A DNA stretch of 64,000 bases from Corylus avellana (lineage: Eukaryota > Streptophyta > Magnoliopsida > Fagales > Betulaceae): the NCBI RefSeq assembly GCF_901000735.1, contig NC_081550.1, positions 3,492,669-3,556,668 of the forward strand, in the 5' to 3' direction. The notes under the pieces are model-generated. The model worked only from the letters and a program-made list of their open reading frames with translations. It was not told the DNA's origin and ran no database searches. This document shows, piece after piece, positions 24,901 through 39,686 of this stretch. Every line of letters starts with the position of its first letter. The stretch's first letter is position 1. The position numbers and the translations under genes are program-made.

Positions 24901-27285
24901 TTACCATTTATCCCAAAAGCTTAAGCTTATAGAAAGAGGCAATCACTTAATCATTACTTTAACACTTCCCCTCACGCGTAGGCTCAAACTCCATTTTTAA
25001 TAGATGAGACCTAACATGTGGAATATTTAATTTAAATGGGAGGTGAATTAATGGAATCAATGTTCAATCTCAAGACCTTTGGCTCTGATACCATGTTAAA
25101 TTACCACTTATTCCAAAAGCTTAAGCTTATAGGAAGAGGTAATTACTTAATCATTACTTTAACAATTATCAATGTTGTTAAACCCTGACTTGTAAACATT
25201 TGAAAGCTAGAGCCATCTAGTGGTCCTAATTTTAAAATTTTTAGATAAGGAGTAACTTGGGAGCCTGAAAATACTACCCCAGTTCAGAAAGCATTGCATT
25301 GAAATGCCTGGGAACTATCTGTATTGCCCTACACAACACCAAATGGAATTTCCCTGCTCTGTGTGGATGCTAGCCACCCCTTATGTTGTTGATCGATGCA
25401 AGGCATCCTGACACTCTGAAACTCAGAAAGTGCTGTGTTTAGTTGGAAAAATGTGATTTGAATTTCATATCTTTATGTCATTTATGTAACAAAGAAATTC
25501 TCATACACTAAGAGTGCGTTTGGAATTACGATTTTGAAAGAATAATCTGCGTTTTTAAAATATATCGCAAAATGTAAGGCGTTTGGCATTGCGATTTAAA
25601 AGGCACTTAATTTAAAATAGGAAAAAAATCTGAGATTTCAATAAGCAGGTTAGGGGGTGCTTATTTGAAAAAGTGTGAATTTAAACCAAAATCATGAATT
25701 CGCATAACAAATATTTAATAAAAAAAACTTTTTAACATGTTTTACCAAACGCCTTTACCATTTTAAAAAGTAGCGATTTCAAAAGCACTATTTTTAGAAA
25801 AACTATTTTTAAAATCGCACTTATTGAAACTGCAATCCCAAACGAACCCTAAATGGCAGTGACCTATAGATTATAAAGCTAAAGTTTCTGTTCTTGATAT
25901 TGCCCTGCATGGGGACTATGCCTATTGATACATAGGAATAGAATAAGTCTTAGTTGAAGAGGCTCATCTATAGGATGTCTTGATATGATCAGAAGCTGAA
26001 ATTTCAAAACAATAATTAATAGGTGTAGCCATGGCGCTTATACCACAGCTAAACCTTTCCTCACTAACTGTTACAAAACCAAGCATGTAAGGAGGTCTTG
26101 TAAATGACCCAATCCACATCCACCCAAAATAGCGATGTTTTGAGTAACTTTCAAGAATCGCTACGCAATAGCCATAAGTTTCGTAGTGAAAATATAATTT
26201 GTTTTCTAGAGTAGATTCGACGATTTTTCTTATTGTGTCTTCCTTCCAGCATTACTCAATTGCATGAAACAACCACAAAGAAGCAGCTGAACACTGCTGA
26301 CCGGAATTATTTCTCAGCACAAAAGGTCGGGCTTCAGATTAGGATTTCCGAAGCTATAATTACCACAAAAACAAGCTAATTCGGGACATAACACGTGAAC
26401 TAAGCTTAACAATCAAGATACGGAACAAGATCAAAATAATTAAATGTGTAAAAAGAAAAAGCGCTCCAAGTGAAAATTTCCAAAGCTTTATTACACTATA
26501 AAATAGATAAGCGATTTGATGCTTTAAGAGATGGAATTGGAACTACAATTCCAAATTGAAAGCACTTAGATGTGAGAATTTTACCTGAGGATTTGCTCGA
26601 GAGTGAGGCGGCCGCCGCTGCGGCGCATCTCGGACTGAACCGAACCGTAGCACCTCTCTGTGACGAGGCACAGATGATCGTCCCGCTTCACCACTCCATG
26701 GAACGCGCACACGTTCCTGCACCACATCGACGACACGCGAAGCTTCTCGAGCTCCCCCTCCACCCAATCGCAGTCCGCCACGTCGGCCACCCGCACCCTC
26801 CTCACCACCACCTTGTGCCTACACCTCTTCGACCTCTTCATCTCACCCAACCACCTCTCCGCTTCGCCCCCGATCCTCTTGATCAGCCTCAGCTCGTGAT
26901 CCGCACACAGACTCCTGGACAGCCCCGTGCCGCGACCTCGACAGCACGCGCTGTGAGGCGGTGCCGGTGGTGCCGATTCCGACTCCGATTCTTCGTCGTC
27001 GGTGACATCGTCGTCGTCGTCGTCGAGTATGGGGAGGAGAGAGTAGTTCTTGGGGAGGGAGAGGACGGAGTTACCGATGGTGGACACGTGGCGGCACTTG
27101 GGGCATGGGAGGGTGTGCTTGGGTTTTGCAGACGAGAAGGAGAACGCGTGGGAGAGGCAGTGCTTGCAGAAGCAGTGGCCGCATTGGAGCAACAGAGGCG
27201 CGTGTGAGTCGTCGTCGTAGGGCGTGTGGCAGATTGAGCAGCTGGGGACTCGGATCTTCTTCCTCTTCGACTCCAGCTTCGGCAT
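12902..27285 (-). CDS. KEG: KEG: RING E3 ubiquitin ligase with kinase, ankyrin and HERC2-like repeats
   Basis: Orthologue of Arabidopsis KEEP ON GOING, a trans-Golgi/early-endosome E3 ligase that ubiquitinates ABI5 and other targets and restrains abscisic acid signalling. Sixteen exons (high to low: 27285-26585, 24088-23720, 23642-23418, 22967-22842, 22737-22401, 22295-22138, 19812-19655, 18730-18609, 18454-18320, 17257-17133, 16964-16860, 16736-16503, 15382-15046, 14893-14705, 14602-14297, 14140-12902) give 1621 residues, close to the 1625 I recall for Arabidopsis. RING: C16, C19, C35, H37, C40, C43, C61, C64. An acidic run follows at 88-97. Kinase-like domain about 130-425, with CMNLKPSN (253-260) in place of HRDLKPEN and DYG (273-275) in place of DFG. 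Ankyrin repeats about 475-830. Twelve repeats of the VGDWV/GQ.V type run from 855 to the end. Intron 10 has a GC donor; intron 1 is about 2.5 kb. No disruption seen. Confidence 0.96.
15970..16300. repeat. Possible inverted-repeat element in a KEG intron
   Basis: In the intron between KEG exons 12 and 13, ctgatgtgggattcaatac on the left faces cccacatcag on the right. Similar tgatgtggga and cccacat ends are common in small plant repeats. Target duplications could not be set, so class and borders are uncertain. Confidence 0.35.
17131..17132 (-). other. GC 5' splice site of KEG intron 10
   Basis: The exon reads AAC CAC AG followed by gcaagt, the classic strong context for a GC-AG intron. Joining at this point to the acceptor at 16965 gives AG|T, serine, in the series N-H-S-G-K-T, the same as I recall in Arabidopsis KEG. 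A GT two codons further (agg caa gta) would insert residues and break the frame. The intron is 168 bp. Confidence 0.85.
19323..19592 (+). mobile_element. TRIM-type miniature LTR retrotransposon in KEG intron 7
   Basis: Two short terminal direct repeats, each starting tgttaaagtattaattaaat and ending near a taaca-like end, flank a small interior. Directly after the left repeat is tggtatcaaagcc, close to the primer-binding site for initiator tRNA-Met. Directly before the right repeat is a purine tract (gagggagaa). This is TRIM architecture with no coding sequence. The flanking 5-mers (taatt, tcaat) do not match well. The same family appears at 24894, 37208 and 48124. Confidence 0.7.
20000..22137. 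other. KEG intron 6, no embedded gene seen
   Basis: Long AT-rich intron between KEG exons 7 and 6. There is a poly-A run at about 20687-20702. No open frame resembling a protein, and no repeat ends that I could define. Confidence 0.5.
24894..25164 (-). mobile_element. TRIM miniature LTR retrotransposon in KEG intron 1 (271 bp)
   Basis: Complete element. The 71-bp terminal repeats are 24894-24964 and 25094-25164, both starting tgttaaattacca and ending actttaaca on the plus strand. Against the right repeat lies ggctctgatacca (25081-25093), the complement of the TGGTATCAGAGCC initiator-Met tRNA primer site, which sets the minus orientation. A purine tract (complement of cttcccctcac) abuts the other repeat. 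A perfect 5-bp target duplication, attat, flanks it (24889-24893 and 25165-25169). The roughly 130-bp interior codes for nothing, so it moved with proteins supplied in trans. Confidence 0.88.
25512..25849. mobile_element. Tourist-like MITE in KEG intron 1 (338 bp)
   Basis: Terminal inverted repeats: gagtgcgtttggaattacga on the left and tgcaatcccaaacgaaccc on the right. A 3-bp TAA target duplication sits at both flanks (25509-25511, 25850-25852), as for PIF/Harbinger MITEs. The interior is AT-rich with further internal pairing and no frame. A related element lies at 33558-33791. Confidence 0.7.
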
Positions 27286-27421
27286 GTCGTTTTTGCGTAC
27301 GCTTTCGTGGGAAATGGGAGCGAGTTTTCAATGGAGTTGTTTGAAGAATCGAAGACTTGTCGGAGAGGATTTTGAAGAAGGAGAAGGAGGAGGAGAGGAG
27401 GGTTGAGGACGTGGACTTGGA

Positions 27422-27430
27422 CTTTTTATA
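27422..27430 (-). promoter_or_regulatory. Likely TATA box of KEG
   Basis: On the minus strand this reads TATAAAAAG, about 137 bp before the KEG start codon. That leaves a leader of roughly 100 nt, a normal plant spacing. No competing TATA element is closer. Confidence 0.5.
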
Positions 27431-27477
27431 CGCTTCCATAATCCACGCTGTGGTAGGTGGGTCTGAACAGTGAACTC

Positions 27478-27483
27478 CACGTG
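27478..27483. promoter_or_regulatory. G-box CACGTG upstream of KEG
   Basis: A CACGTG core about 48 bp upstream of the likely KEG TATA box. G-boxes bind bZIP and bHLH factors, including ABA-response bZIPs. KEG acts on ABI5, itself a bZIP, so feedback is conceivable, but this is only inference from a single 6-mer. Confidence 0.4.
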
Positions 27484-27710
27484 TTTATGCCACGGCGGCA
27501 ATTCAAAAAAAAATTAAAAATTAAAAAAGGATTGATTTGGAAAGTGTTGAGATGCGCATGGCAAGAAGAGGAAAGTGGAAACCCCAATTGTCATCGGAAT
27601 ATAATTATCTAAGTGAAAATGAAAGCGTAGAGAAAGCTGTACGTTTCTTGTCTTTTTCTCTTTAATTTTTTTAATAATTAATTACAACCGATAAATAATA
27701 AAAATTTTAC

Positions 27711-27820
27711 TAAAAAATTTTTACAACATGACGTGACACAAAATGATCAAATTTTTCAGAAGTTAAATTTATCTAATTTTTAATTATGCTATGCCACGTC
27801 ATGTTATATAAATTTTTTTA
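27711..27820. mobile_element. Short inverted-repeat element between KEG and STR12
   Basis: The left end taaaaaatttttacaacatg continues into acgtgacac. The right end, complemented, reads nearly the same (acatgacgtggcat and an AT-rich tip). Arms of about 28 bp with a roughly 50-bp centre give a MITE-like foldback. No clear target duplication. Both arms carry a TGACGTG-type ACGT core. Confidence 0.5.
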
Positions 27821-27839
27821 TACGTAAACCTAGCATCTC

Positions 27840-28423
27840 TCATTCTCGAAGAAGCTACGGGACAATCTTTAAGGCCATTGTTAGACGGTGGCCGCTAGAT
27901 GTGTCTAGCGATGGTAGTCATTGTGGGTTCGGTAACTCACGATGGTCATTATTTTAATTTTTTACATGTTATAATGCAGGCAGCCTTCAAACCTGAAAAT
28001 ATATATATATATATAAACAATCTTTCATACTTGAAAAAGAAATATAAATATTTTTAGTTATTTTTAAAAGTGTTTTTGTATGAGATTTTTTTAGAAGTGT
28101 TTTTATAGAATTTTTCTTAGAAGAAATTTCATTGAGCCTTAAGAAAATGTCTGCTACTAAGCAGCCGTTACAAAATCACAAATAAATTTTTAGATAGAAT
28201 CATTATTAAATTTTAGTTTTAATAATAATTTTTAGCCGCAAGAAAAAAATTGTGCTTACAAGAATATGAGAGTGGGTTGGGCTCGTCGATTTATCCATCG
28301 ATCTCATGGGCCGTTGTTGGGTTTCTCCTTTACCGAAGAAAAAGATTTGTATTTGATAGCGGCCCTGCGCATAAATTCCAAAGCTCTTTTGGAAGAACCT
28401 GCAAGCTGCTTGTAGAGTGACGC
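27840..28423. other. Intergenic region upstream of STR12
   Basis: Part of the 1174 bp between the KEG and STR12 start codons. AT-rich, with a (TA) run near 27999-28014. No gene seen. It presumably contains the STR12 promoter, but no convincing TATA box was fixed. Confidence 0.45.
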
Positions 28424-28450
28424 CTCTCTCTCTCTCTCTCTCTCTCTCTC
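28424..28450 (+). repeat. (CT)n microsatellite in the STR12 leader
   Basis: A pure CT run ending 10 bp before the STR12 start codon. CT tracts are frequent in plant 5' leaders. Length is likely to vary between individuals. Confidence 0.85.
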
Positions 28451-28459
28451 AAAGAAGCA

Positions 28460-31400
28460 ATGTTAAGAGGTTCTCATCTCCCACCGATAGCAACTCCAGC
28501 TCTCTGTGCTCTGAGACTATCTTGGATTCCCTGTCTCAGCCTCTCTTCGCCTCTAAAACTTCGCAAACTCTCCACATTTGCGGCACCATTTCAAACGCTT
28601 ATCCCTCAAACCTTCGCACCCAGTTGGCCTCATCGATCCTTTTTGAGCTTGAAGCGGGTCGTTCCTCTGATGGGTCTTCCATGCCCCAAGGCAACAGGTT
28701 CGGTCATTCCATCAAAACCCATAATTTACTTAATGGTTTTTCTAAGTATTCTTTGGTTTTATTATCTATTTCCCTTCATTTACTCCGTGTGACCAAAAGC
28801 TGCATAAGAGAAGAAATGGTCTTTTAAGCACTGAATTAGAAGAAAGATAAACTAATAAGCCCATCTTAGGCGTCTTTAAGCTGTGCATAAATAACTTAAC
28901 GTTTTTTCTCAAATTCTGATGTACTCTTGTTAATTACGAAGAAAGTCAAGTAAATGAAGAATTATTATCATTTGAATGTGTGCTTTACAGTTATTTGGGA
29001 CCTTAGAATACGGGAAGCTCCACTAATACATATTGGTCTATCTTGCGTTCAACTTCAGTGCCTAAATGTGATCACTCTTTTCTTGGAGGAGTGCAAGGAG
29101 TGGTGATGGTTTGAAATTTTTCACAAAAAGTTCTGTTTATGGCCCTCATTTTTTTTAATGAGTGCTTGAGATATATTAGGGTTCGTTATCAATTACAATA
29201 CATATAATATATTGCTTTTGGTTTCCATGTCCCTTTAGTGCATAAACTTTTGATGTTTAGAGAAACTTAGCACTCTGTTCTAGTTGCCCTCAAATTATTT
29301 TCCATGATTGCCTGGTATGTTTTAGGGGTTGTCTCGCTGGATGCTTAAATCCCTCCAGTGTTAGTGCTACACATTGTAAGTTATTAATATTTGGTAAACG
29401 TGTGTATATTTTGATCCCAGTTCATAAAATAATCTTTCTTTTGTTGCATTACTCTCTTGCTCGCACAGACTATTACATTACATAATTTATTAGTAACTGA
29501 GAAGTTCTAAATTATATTCTCCTTCAGCTTCCTCTAGTGCTGGGAGTGACTCCGGAGATGGCCGGGAAATACTGGTGCAGCACTTGCTTGTTAAAGAAGA
29601 TGACCTTAAGCTTTTGGTGGATGTTCAGCAGAGAATTTCAGGAGGTTAGTTTCAATACATTTGTTATCCAAGTAAATCCAAATTCAATTACTATCTGATA
29701 CTCTAAGGATGGGTATGACATTTGCTCTGGAGATTTGAACTTGGCAATTTGTCACTGCAATCTGTGCTTCTATTATTTATTTAGTTGATAAACTCATAAT
29801 CCAAAATCAAAGTTGGCATTGATGTTTTTTTGAACAATTTATCCTTCTCATGGTACGGTGTTCTGTTTTCATTTGTTACATTCAGGTGAAGACCTTAGTG
29901 ATCTTGCTGCTGAGCACTCAATTTGTCCATCCAAAGGAGAGGGAGGAATGCTTGGGTGGGTGAGAAAGGGGCAAATGGTATGACAATGATATATTTAATT
30001 GTCTTGCAAAGCTATCTGAAGCATTTGGGACAAATCCTTGAGTAAAGTTTTGAATTTTGCTTCTTGTGTACTTGTGGTTACCTTAGGTACACTCCGATGC
30101 TATGAGAATGCTATAGAGTTAAGTGATATGCAATCATTGTGGTTTCGATGGTCTTTCATATCTTTAAGTAGCTTAGGGTTCACTTTTCTTTGAGAGTGCA
30201 AGATGCTACTTTTTCCTCCTTTCTTTCCTTTTTTTTTTTTCTCTTTTTTACTCAAAAAGAGATCCAGTGAAAATAAAAAGCAAAAGTGGATACTATTATG
30301 GCCAACTAAAGACATCTTATTCATGAAAAATTATGTATACCATTTCTATAGTTATTTAGGACTAGGTAGGAGATCGTTTTAGCTTTCATTTCGTTTTTGC
30401 CCAGATATTTTTTATTACAATATTGCAAACTGTATAACTCAAAGAAATAAACCAAATTTTTTGTATTTTATTATTAGAATGAACTTGGTTATTGTAACAT
30501 CATTATCTAGTCAATCACTAGTGCAAGTGAAAGTTAATTTTCTTTGCTGTTTTGTTGAGGCGTGCAATACCTGAATATTTGTAATTTCACTTTCATAGTT
30601 GATGGTATGCTGTGTATGCATACAAGAATAAACTATGATGTTGATATGTTACTTTCTGTGACTAAAAGGATAATGCATAATGTAAAATATCAATGGGGGA
30701 ATTGGATTTTTGTCCTATGATTTTCATTTAATATTTTGTTACTTTACTTATCAAAAAAAATATATATATATTTTGTTTCCCTCACCAACTTGATCTGACA
30801 GATCTTTGATGGTGAAATGTATTAGGTGCCTGAGTTTGAGGAGGCTGCATTTAATGCACCTTTAAATAAAGTTGTAAGATGTAAAACACAATTTGGATGG
30901 CACCTGTTGCAAGTTATCTCTGAGAGGTATGTTTCAAAAATTTACATCTTGTCAAATATGCTAGCAAGTGTTGGCTCTCACTTGGTGTGTACTTACTTAT
31001 TTCTATACGTGCACATTATCTTTTTAGGGAAGAATCCCTGCTTCAAGATATACAACCTGACGAGCTTCATGCAAAGATGCAAGATCCCAATTTCTCAGAA
31101 GAGGCACAATTGGTTGATGTTCGAGAACCTGAAGAAGTGTATGCTCATTTCTAGCTAGAGAATCATTATTATGTATTTCCTGTTTTTCAAGTTCTATTAA
31201 TGACTTGACACCGTGTTTTGGATTATTTACGTATAGTCAGTGTGGTAATCTTTCAGAATTTTGGAAGTTAGGTTGTGACAAGAAAATTTGAAATCCAATA
31301 GTTGATTCTTGAACTATTGTCAATGCTATGCAAAAATGTGGGACAACCTAGTTTGTGATATTTTAACATAATTATTTATAATATTTTGTTAGCTTAATTC

Positions 31401-32859
31401 ATGAATATTTATTGATCAAGTTACGCATGAACACTATTGCCTTATAGGGTTGAAATAAATTTCTTGAACTTTAGCAGAATAATGAACGAGCTCTTGGCTT
31501 TGACAGTCCATGCCTTTTCTTTCTCTTATCCTTTCTCTCATAACATTTTGCTAGTCATGTTGTTTGTGTTCACTGCTCAGACTACTCTCTTTGACAGGGC
31601 CCAAGCTTCTGTGCCAGGTTTTCAAGTTCTTCCTCTCCGACAATTTGGAAGCTGGGGACCTGAGATAACTACCAAGTTGGATCCTCAAAAGGATACATAT
31701 GTTATGGTATGCGCTAAATTTTAAATGCCAGAAGTTACATAGGCACATAATAACTTATAAAAAGGCAATACAGAATATCCATTTCCATGTTTAGCATGAA
31801 CTTTTCTGGGAAAGATTTCAGGCGATGAGGGAAACAGAATATCCATTTCCATGTTTACCTGTATTGTGGGAAGAGGTCATCCTTTTTACGCACTCAGCTC
31901 CAAGCCTTGAGCATTGAGTTTTCCCTGTGGTTAAGACCCACTCTTTATATTCAGTCACCTTTTATTTGAATTCGTCCAGCACTGTAATGACTCTTTTAAA
32001 ATTGATTTATAGAGTTTCTTCACTTTCAGTTTGTTGTGGAATAACACATTACATATATGGATAGCTGTTCATCATAGCTTGGATGTTCCTACTTTTGCAG
32101 CTGTTTTGAATTTATTTTCTTTTTCTTCCTATTAGGGGTTCTCTTTGTATACTCCTTATGTACTAGGGTTGTGTCCCTCTGTGCTTTATTAATGATATGA
32201 AATTACTTAAAAGAAAAATGGAATAACCTACTTGAAGCCACCCAATGATGGTTTAAGTTTACACGTTCTGTTGTGGTGTCTGTGATGCTTTCATTGTAAA
32301 TCTTTCCATGAAATTTAATGTAAAATCCTTGCTTGCTTCACAACAAGATTCGTTTCTGTTTTTCTTGTATGCTTTATGATATTTCGGTTACAAAAGAGAT
32401 CCGTTTCTAGAGTACTACTAACAAATCATGTCTTGGACTGCAGTGTCACCATGGCCTGCGTTCGTTACAGATTGCCAAGTGGTTGCAGACGCAGGTACAA
32501 CACTTTCTTTTATGGTCATTTTCCATAAATGATATGGCTTTTCAGTTCTCTGGGCACCTCATGAAAATTAAATTGGGTTTTCATTGCTTCATGGCCTCTA
32601 ATTTTTATTTGAATATATGAGACACTCTTTACCTTAGAGTCATTAGCTAATTGATATTGATATGCATATGCTGCCTATGAAGTACCAAAATAAACAAATT
32701 ATAATACTTGATGTACTATTGTTTGAAACTTCAGAATTATTTTCAGTTCTTGCATTGATTTGTTTCCCAATTGTTCAGGGTTTTAGAAGAGTATTTAATG
32801 TTTCTGGGGGAATCCATGCATATGCCCTCAAGGTTGATCAGTCCATTCCTACTTATTGA
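28460..32859 (+). CDS. STR12: PpiC-rhodanese domain protein, chloroplast (STR12 type)
   Basis: Homologue of Arabidopsis At5g19370, a rhodanese-like/PpiC domain protein 12. Its exact reaction is unknown. Eight GT-AG exons: 28460-28697, 29528-29644, 29886-29977, 30826-30926, 31028-31138, 31598-31706, 32444-32494 and 32779-32859 (stop TGA), giving 299 residues. Residues 1 to about 80 are rich in Ser, Leu, Arg and Pro with few acids, as in a plastid transit peptide. About 95-183 is a parvulin-type PpiC prolyl isomerase domain, with VQHLLVKEDD, GGMLGWVRKGQM and TQFGWHLLQV. About 200-290 is a rhodanese domain with LVDVREPEE and the active-site loop CHHGLRS (Cys257), then FNVSGGIHAYA near the end. 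All key residues are intact. It is head-to-head with KEG. Confidence 0.93.
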
Positions 32860-32898
32860 GAAGATATATTTGTCTTTCACCTTCATTGATCCTCTTCC

Positions 32899-32930
<32 letters not shown>

Positions 32931-33557
32931 ACACTGAGTCTTCTAAGTAGGTGTTACAAAGGCTTGGAAAAGCAGATTTTTTTTTTCTTTTTCTTTTAAC
33001 CTTGACAGAAATTGAGTAATAGCCTGTAAGAATGTTTTGTGGAAAGGGAATGATTCCTTTTGTTTCCGATGTACCCCATTAACGTAACCATTTCTGCATC
33101 CTTTCAATTTCTTTTTTTGGACACTGTAATTTGAGAATCCAGTAATTTACTTGAGCCCAACATGGCATGATAATTTTAAAAATTGGAAAGAATGGGAGGA
33201 GGACTAGAGTGAGGAAATTAAGGAATTGTTTTGCTTTTGTTATTGGCTTTTGGGAATTGCCAAAAGCCATTAAATAACGTCAGACCAACATGCTCAACGA
33301 GAAAGCGACAAGTCAACGTGGAGGTTACGGTCTCACATGGTGTTGTAGGGAGAAAACAACGAAGGTTCTCATCCCTTGGTGCGTTGAATAACCTCATTTT
33401 ATATGAATTCCCAGCCAGGAAAATTGCGCCAAACATGACCCCTGTAGGAAGCTAGCTGTTCACATCTAGGTTGAAGAACTGGTTAGCTTATTTGTAATTT
33501 ACTTACTTCCTTGAAAATTGAGAATATCAAAAACTAAGATTTAGCTTAATTCATTTA
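32860..33557. other. STR12 3' UTR and spacer
   Basis: Non-coding. Contains a (TC)n run at about 32907-32930 and, near 33270-33440, an open stretch with no family resemblance. No gene assigned. Confidence 0.5.
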
Positions 33558-33791
33558 GAGCGTGTTTGAGATTGTGTTAAGAAATATAGTTTTTAAGTCA
33601 AAAAAGAGCTTTTGAGCAAAAGCTTCATTTTTAAGCTTTTGTCAAAAGTGATTTTTTGGTTATTTTTAGGCTTTTTAGACCCTTAAAAGCGCTTTTAAAT
33701 TTTTTTACCAAACGAATATTTTTTTCTTCAAATGTGTTTTTTGAGTGTTAAAAGCACTTTAGGCCTTTCAAACGCAATCTCAAACAGGCTC
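33558..33791. mobile_element. Tourist-like MITE (234 bp)
   Basis: The inverted ends gagcgtgtttgagattgtgt and acgcaatctcaaacaggctc are flanked by TTA on both sides (33555-33557 and 33792-33794). The interior is a mix of aaaagcttt-type pairing blocks with no frame. The ends resemble the element at 25512. Confidence 0.7.
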
Positions 33792-33794
33792 TTA

Positions 33795-34975
33795 CTGTAA
33801 TTCCTTCAAATGGTTTTCTTATCACACGTTACTTTTAAAACCAGATCAATTTTTATTGAATTTTAATATAATAATGATTTTAAAAGCCATCTATAAATAT
33901 AAAAAAAAAAAAAAAAAATAGGTATAGAAGAGAAGAGTTTGTAACACTACTTTACTTTAGTATAGAGGAGTAATACTATTCCCCAAGGTTAACAAGCCAC
34001 AACACAGGATTTGGCCCATTAGTTGGGAGCCCAATGGATGGGCAACCCTATGCGGAGAGAATATGATTAGGTGCTTACTATATACCATACTATTATCCCA
34101 CTATGGTGACGTGACATTACTAATCTATTCCTGATTTTTTTTTTTCTTCTTTCTTTTAACAATGGTGAATATAAGGGTAGATGAGTAATGTTATATACTA
34201 CATCACTGTTCTATTACTATCTCACTATGATAACATGTCATTGTTAATCTACCTTTAAATCAATAAATAAAAATTAAAAATAATTGATTAATAATGACAT
34301 ATAAAAATAGTAAAATAACGGTGTGAAATATGACATTACTCATTTCGCAATACTATTATTACAACTACTAATCGTTTTGGACAACATCACCGCTCTTGTT
34401 GCTATAACTGTCACTGACTCACTGCTATATATGACCACCACTAGCTATCATGCCATCCATCAATGACACAACTATCATGGATCGAGTGTATAATATTTGC
34501 TGCCACCACGATGAATTAATCTTAAATCCCACCACCGCCCCTATTGCTATTATAACCAACACGACACAAAAATACTAAACTAAGAACATTTATCGAATTA
34601 TTATAACTGTCATAACCAACCACAACAGACAATAAACCGTTTTTCCCTCCGAAAAATGCTCTGAGTCATTGTGGTAATAAGGAAAAGAAAAAGAAAAGAA
34701 AAGAAAAAGGAAAAAAACCTAGCTAGCTTAATTATACTCTCTCACGTCTGAGACGCATCAAAGACTCTTTCAACACCTACACACATCCCCCCTACAATCC
34801 CTCACTATCAAACCCTCTGTAGTTCCCCTCAACAATCCAAACTGTATCCCTCTAGCTAGCTAGCTCTCATTTTCCACCCTTTTTTTTCTGAACAAACATT
34901 TTTCAACCCTCCAAAACCCATTAATATTTCCTGCCTTGGCGACCTCTCTCTCTCTCCCTCTCTCTGTCTCAAACC
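33795..34975. other. Intergenic region and promoter side of the CPK gene
   Basis: AT-rich. A loosely repeated block around 34070-34350 (ctattatcccactatggtgacgt facing related text near 34210) may be another small transposon. An A/G-rich tract at 34680-34716 contains several AGAAA motifs. A pyrimidine-rich leader (CTCTCT runs at 34947-34970) ends just before the CPK start codon. Confidence 0.45.
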
Positions 34976-38341
<3,366 letters not shown>

Positions 38342-38853
38342 TTTCGTGGTGGGGAAAAGGGAAAATCATCATTTGTGTCATGTACATTATCGTTCAAGGT
38401 GAAGAAAATGGGAGGAGAAATGAGTGAGGAGTGGCTCAAGAACAAAAATATTGGTGGGTATTGAGGGTTATGAAGTTAATTTGGTGGATCTGTTCTATCC
38501 CTCTTATGAAATTTTAACAACGTAGAAGGTCATGGCTTGCAAATTCTTGGGAATCAATGGGTGTTCTTCAATTGTATGTTTCTTATCCGCTATATAAAGT
38601 AGACATAAATACTGTTATGGTTGTTGACCAGAAGATGTTGGCTCCATTGACAGACGTTTTTTTTTTTTTTTTTTTTTTTAAGTGTTATGGGGTGACCTAG
38701 AGATGAAAGTAGTATCGAGTGTTTTGTATTTTGTTAATATTTTTGTTTAAAATATAAACAAAGAAAACAAAAGAGAGATAATGAAAGAACTAGAATGCAA
38801 GTGTTTCATATTCATTAGTTGTGGGTAGTTTGATATATACTCAAGTACGTGTA
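38342..38853. other. CPK 3' UTR and spacer before the copia element
   Basis: No coding sequence seen. Includes a T tract at about 38658-38679. The copia target duplication cttaa ends this stretch at 38854-38858. Confidence 0.5.
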
Positions 38854-38858
38854 CTTAA

Positions 38859-39607
38859 TGTTAAGAAATTAATCATATTTTTCAAGACCCGTGAGATGCG
38901 AAAAATAAGAAGAATGCGGAATAACAAAGATAAGCAATCACACACGATACAAAGATTTAAGTGGTTTGGCTTAACAAGCCTACATCCACTAGCGGAGATG
39001 ACCCGAAGAAAATTCACTATCAAAAGATGGAGTACAAAAATAGTAGAGAGAAAATCACTCAGATCCCAAAGCCCCAATACACTCAAATCTCACTATCACA
39101 CAAGAGAGATTATTCCTAAAAAAGAATACAAAAGACAAATGTACAAACTCTTCTTTTACTAGAACAGATGGCGGCTGATCTCTATTTTATTCTCTCACTT
39201 TGCAGCACATTTTTCTTCTAATCACTTGTTTTTGGCTCCTCTAAAAACCACCAAGAAGAAAACACCGTGGCAGCCCTTGTACCTCATTCTCTCAAATTCT
39301 CTCTTTTTCTCCTCCCTTTGGTGCTCACAAGTACTCATGTTTGGCACACACATAAAGGCTCATGCTACAAGCCTTTATAAGGCACTAAAGTCGGTTAGAC
39401 AATCCTACTACAAGTAGGTCTTCTCCTCTTCAAAGTAAGTCACGGAAACCAAGTCCACATGGGACTTCAATAACCCTCGGTCAACATAAGAGTCCAACTT
39501 CCAAAAGGATTTCCAAATACCACCCATAAAATGAGTCTCTAACATCTTAGAGAAATAAAAGACAATGGGGCCCACTCCAAACTTGATTTCAAGGCACATG
39601 TCTAACA
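38859..39607 (-). repeat. 3' LTR of the copia element
   Basis: On the plus strand it runs from tgttaagaaattaatcatat to catgtctaaca. It matches 42300-43052 along its length. In the first 95 bp I count about ten differences from the 5' LTR, so insertion was not recent. Confidence 0.9.
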
Positions 39608-39686
39608 ATCTCCACCTTGACTTGAATCTCATCAAGTCGCAAAATGTGTCTCCTCCGGTTGTCTCCGCCTCAGCCCTTAAGGGCAA

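Noticed and set aside
26572..27207. 211-codon plus-strand frame opposite KEG exon 1
   Set aside because: It is the antisense shadow of the GC-rich RING/kinase exon; its product is low-complexity and the KEG frame is conserved.
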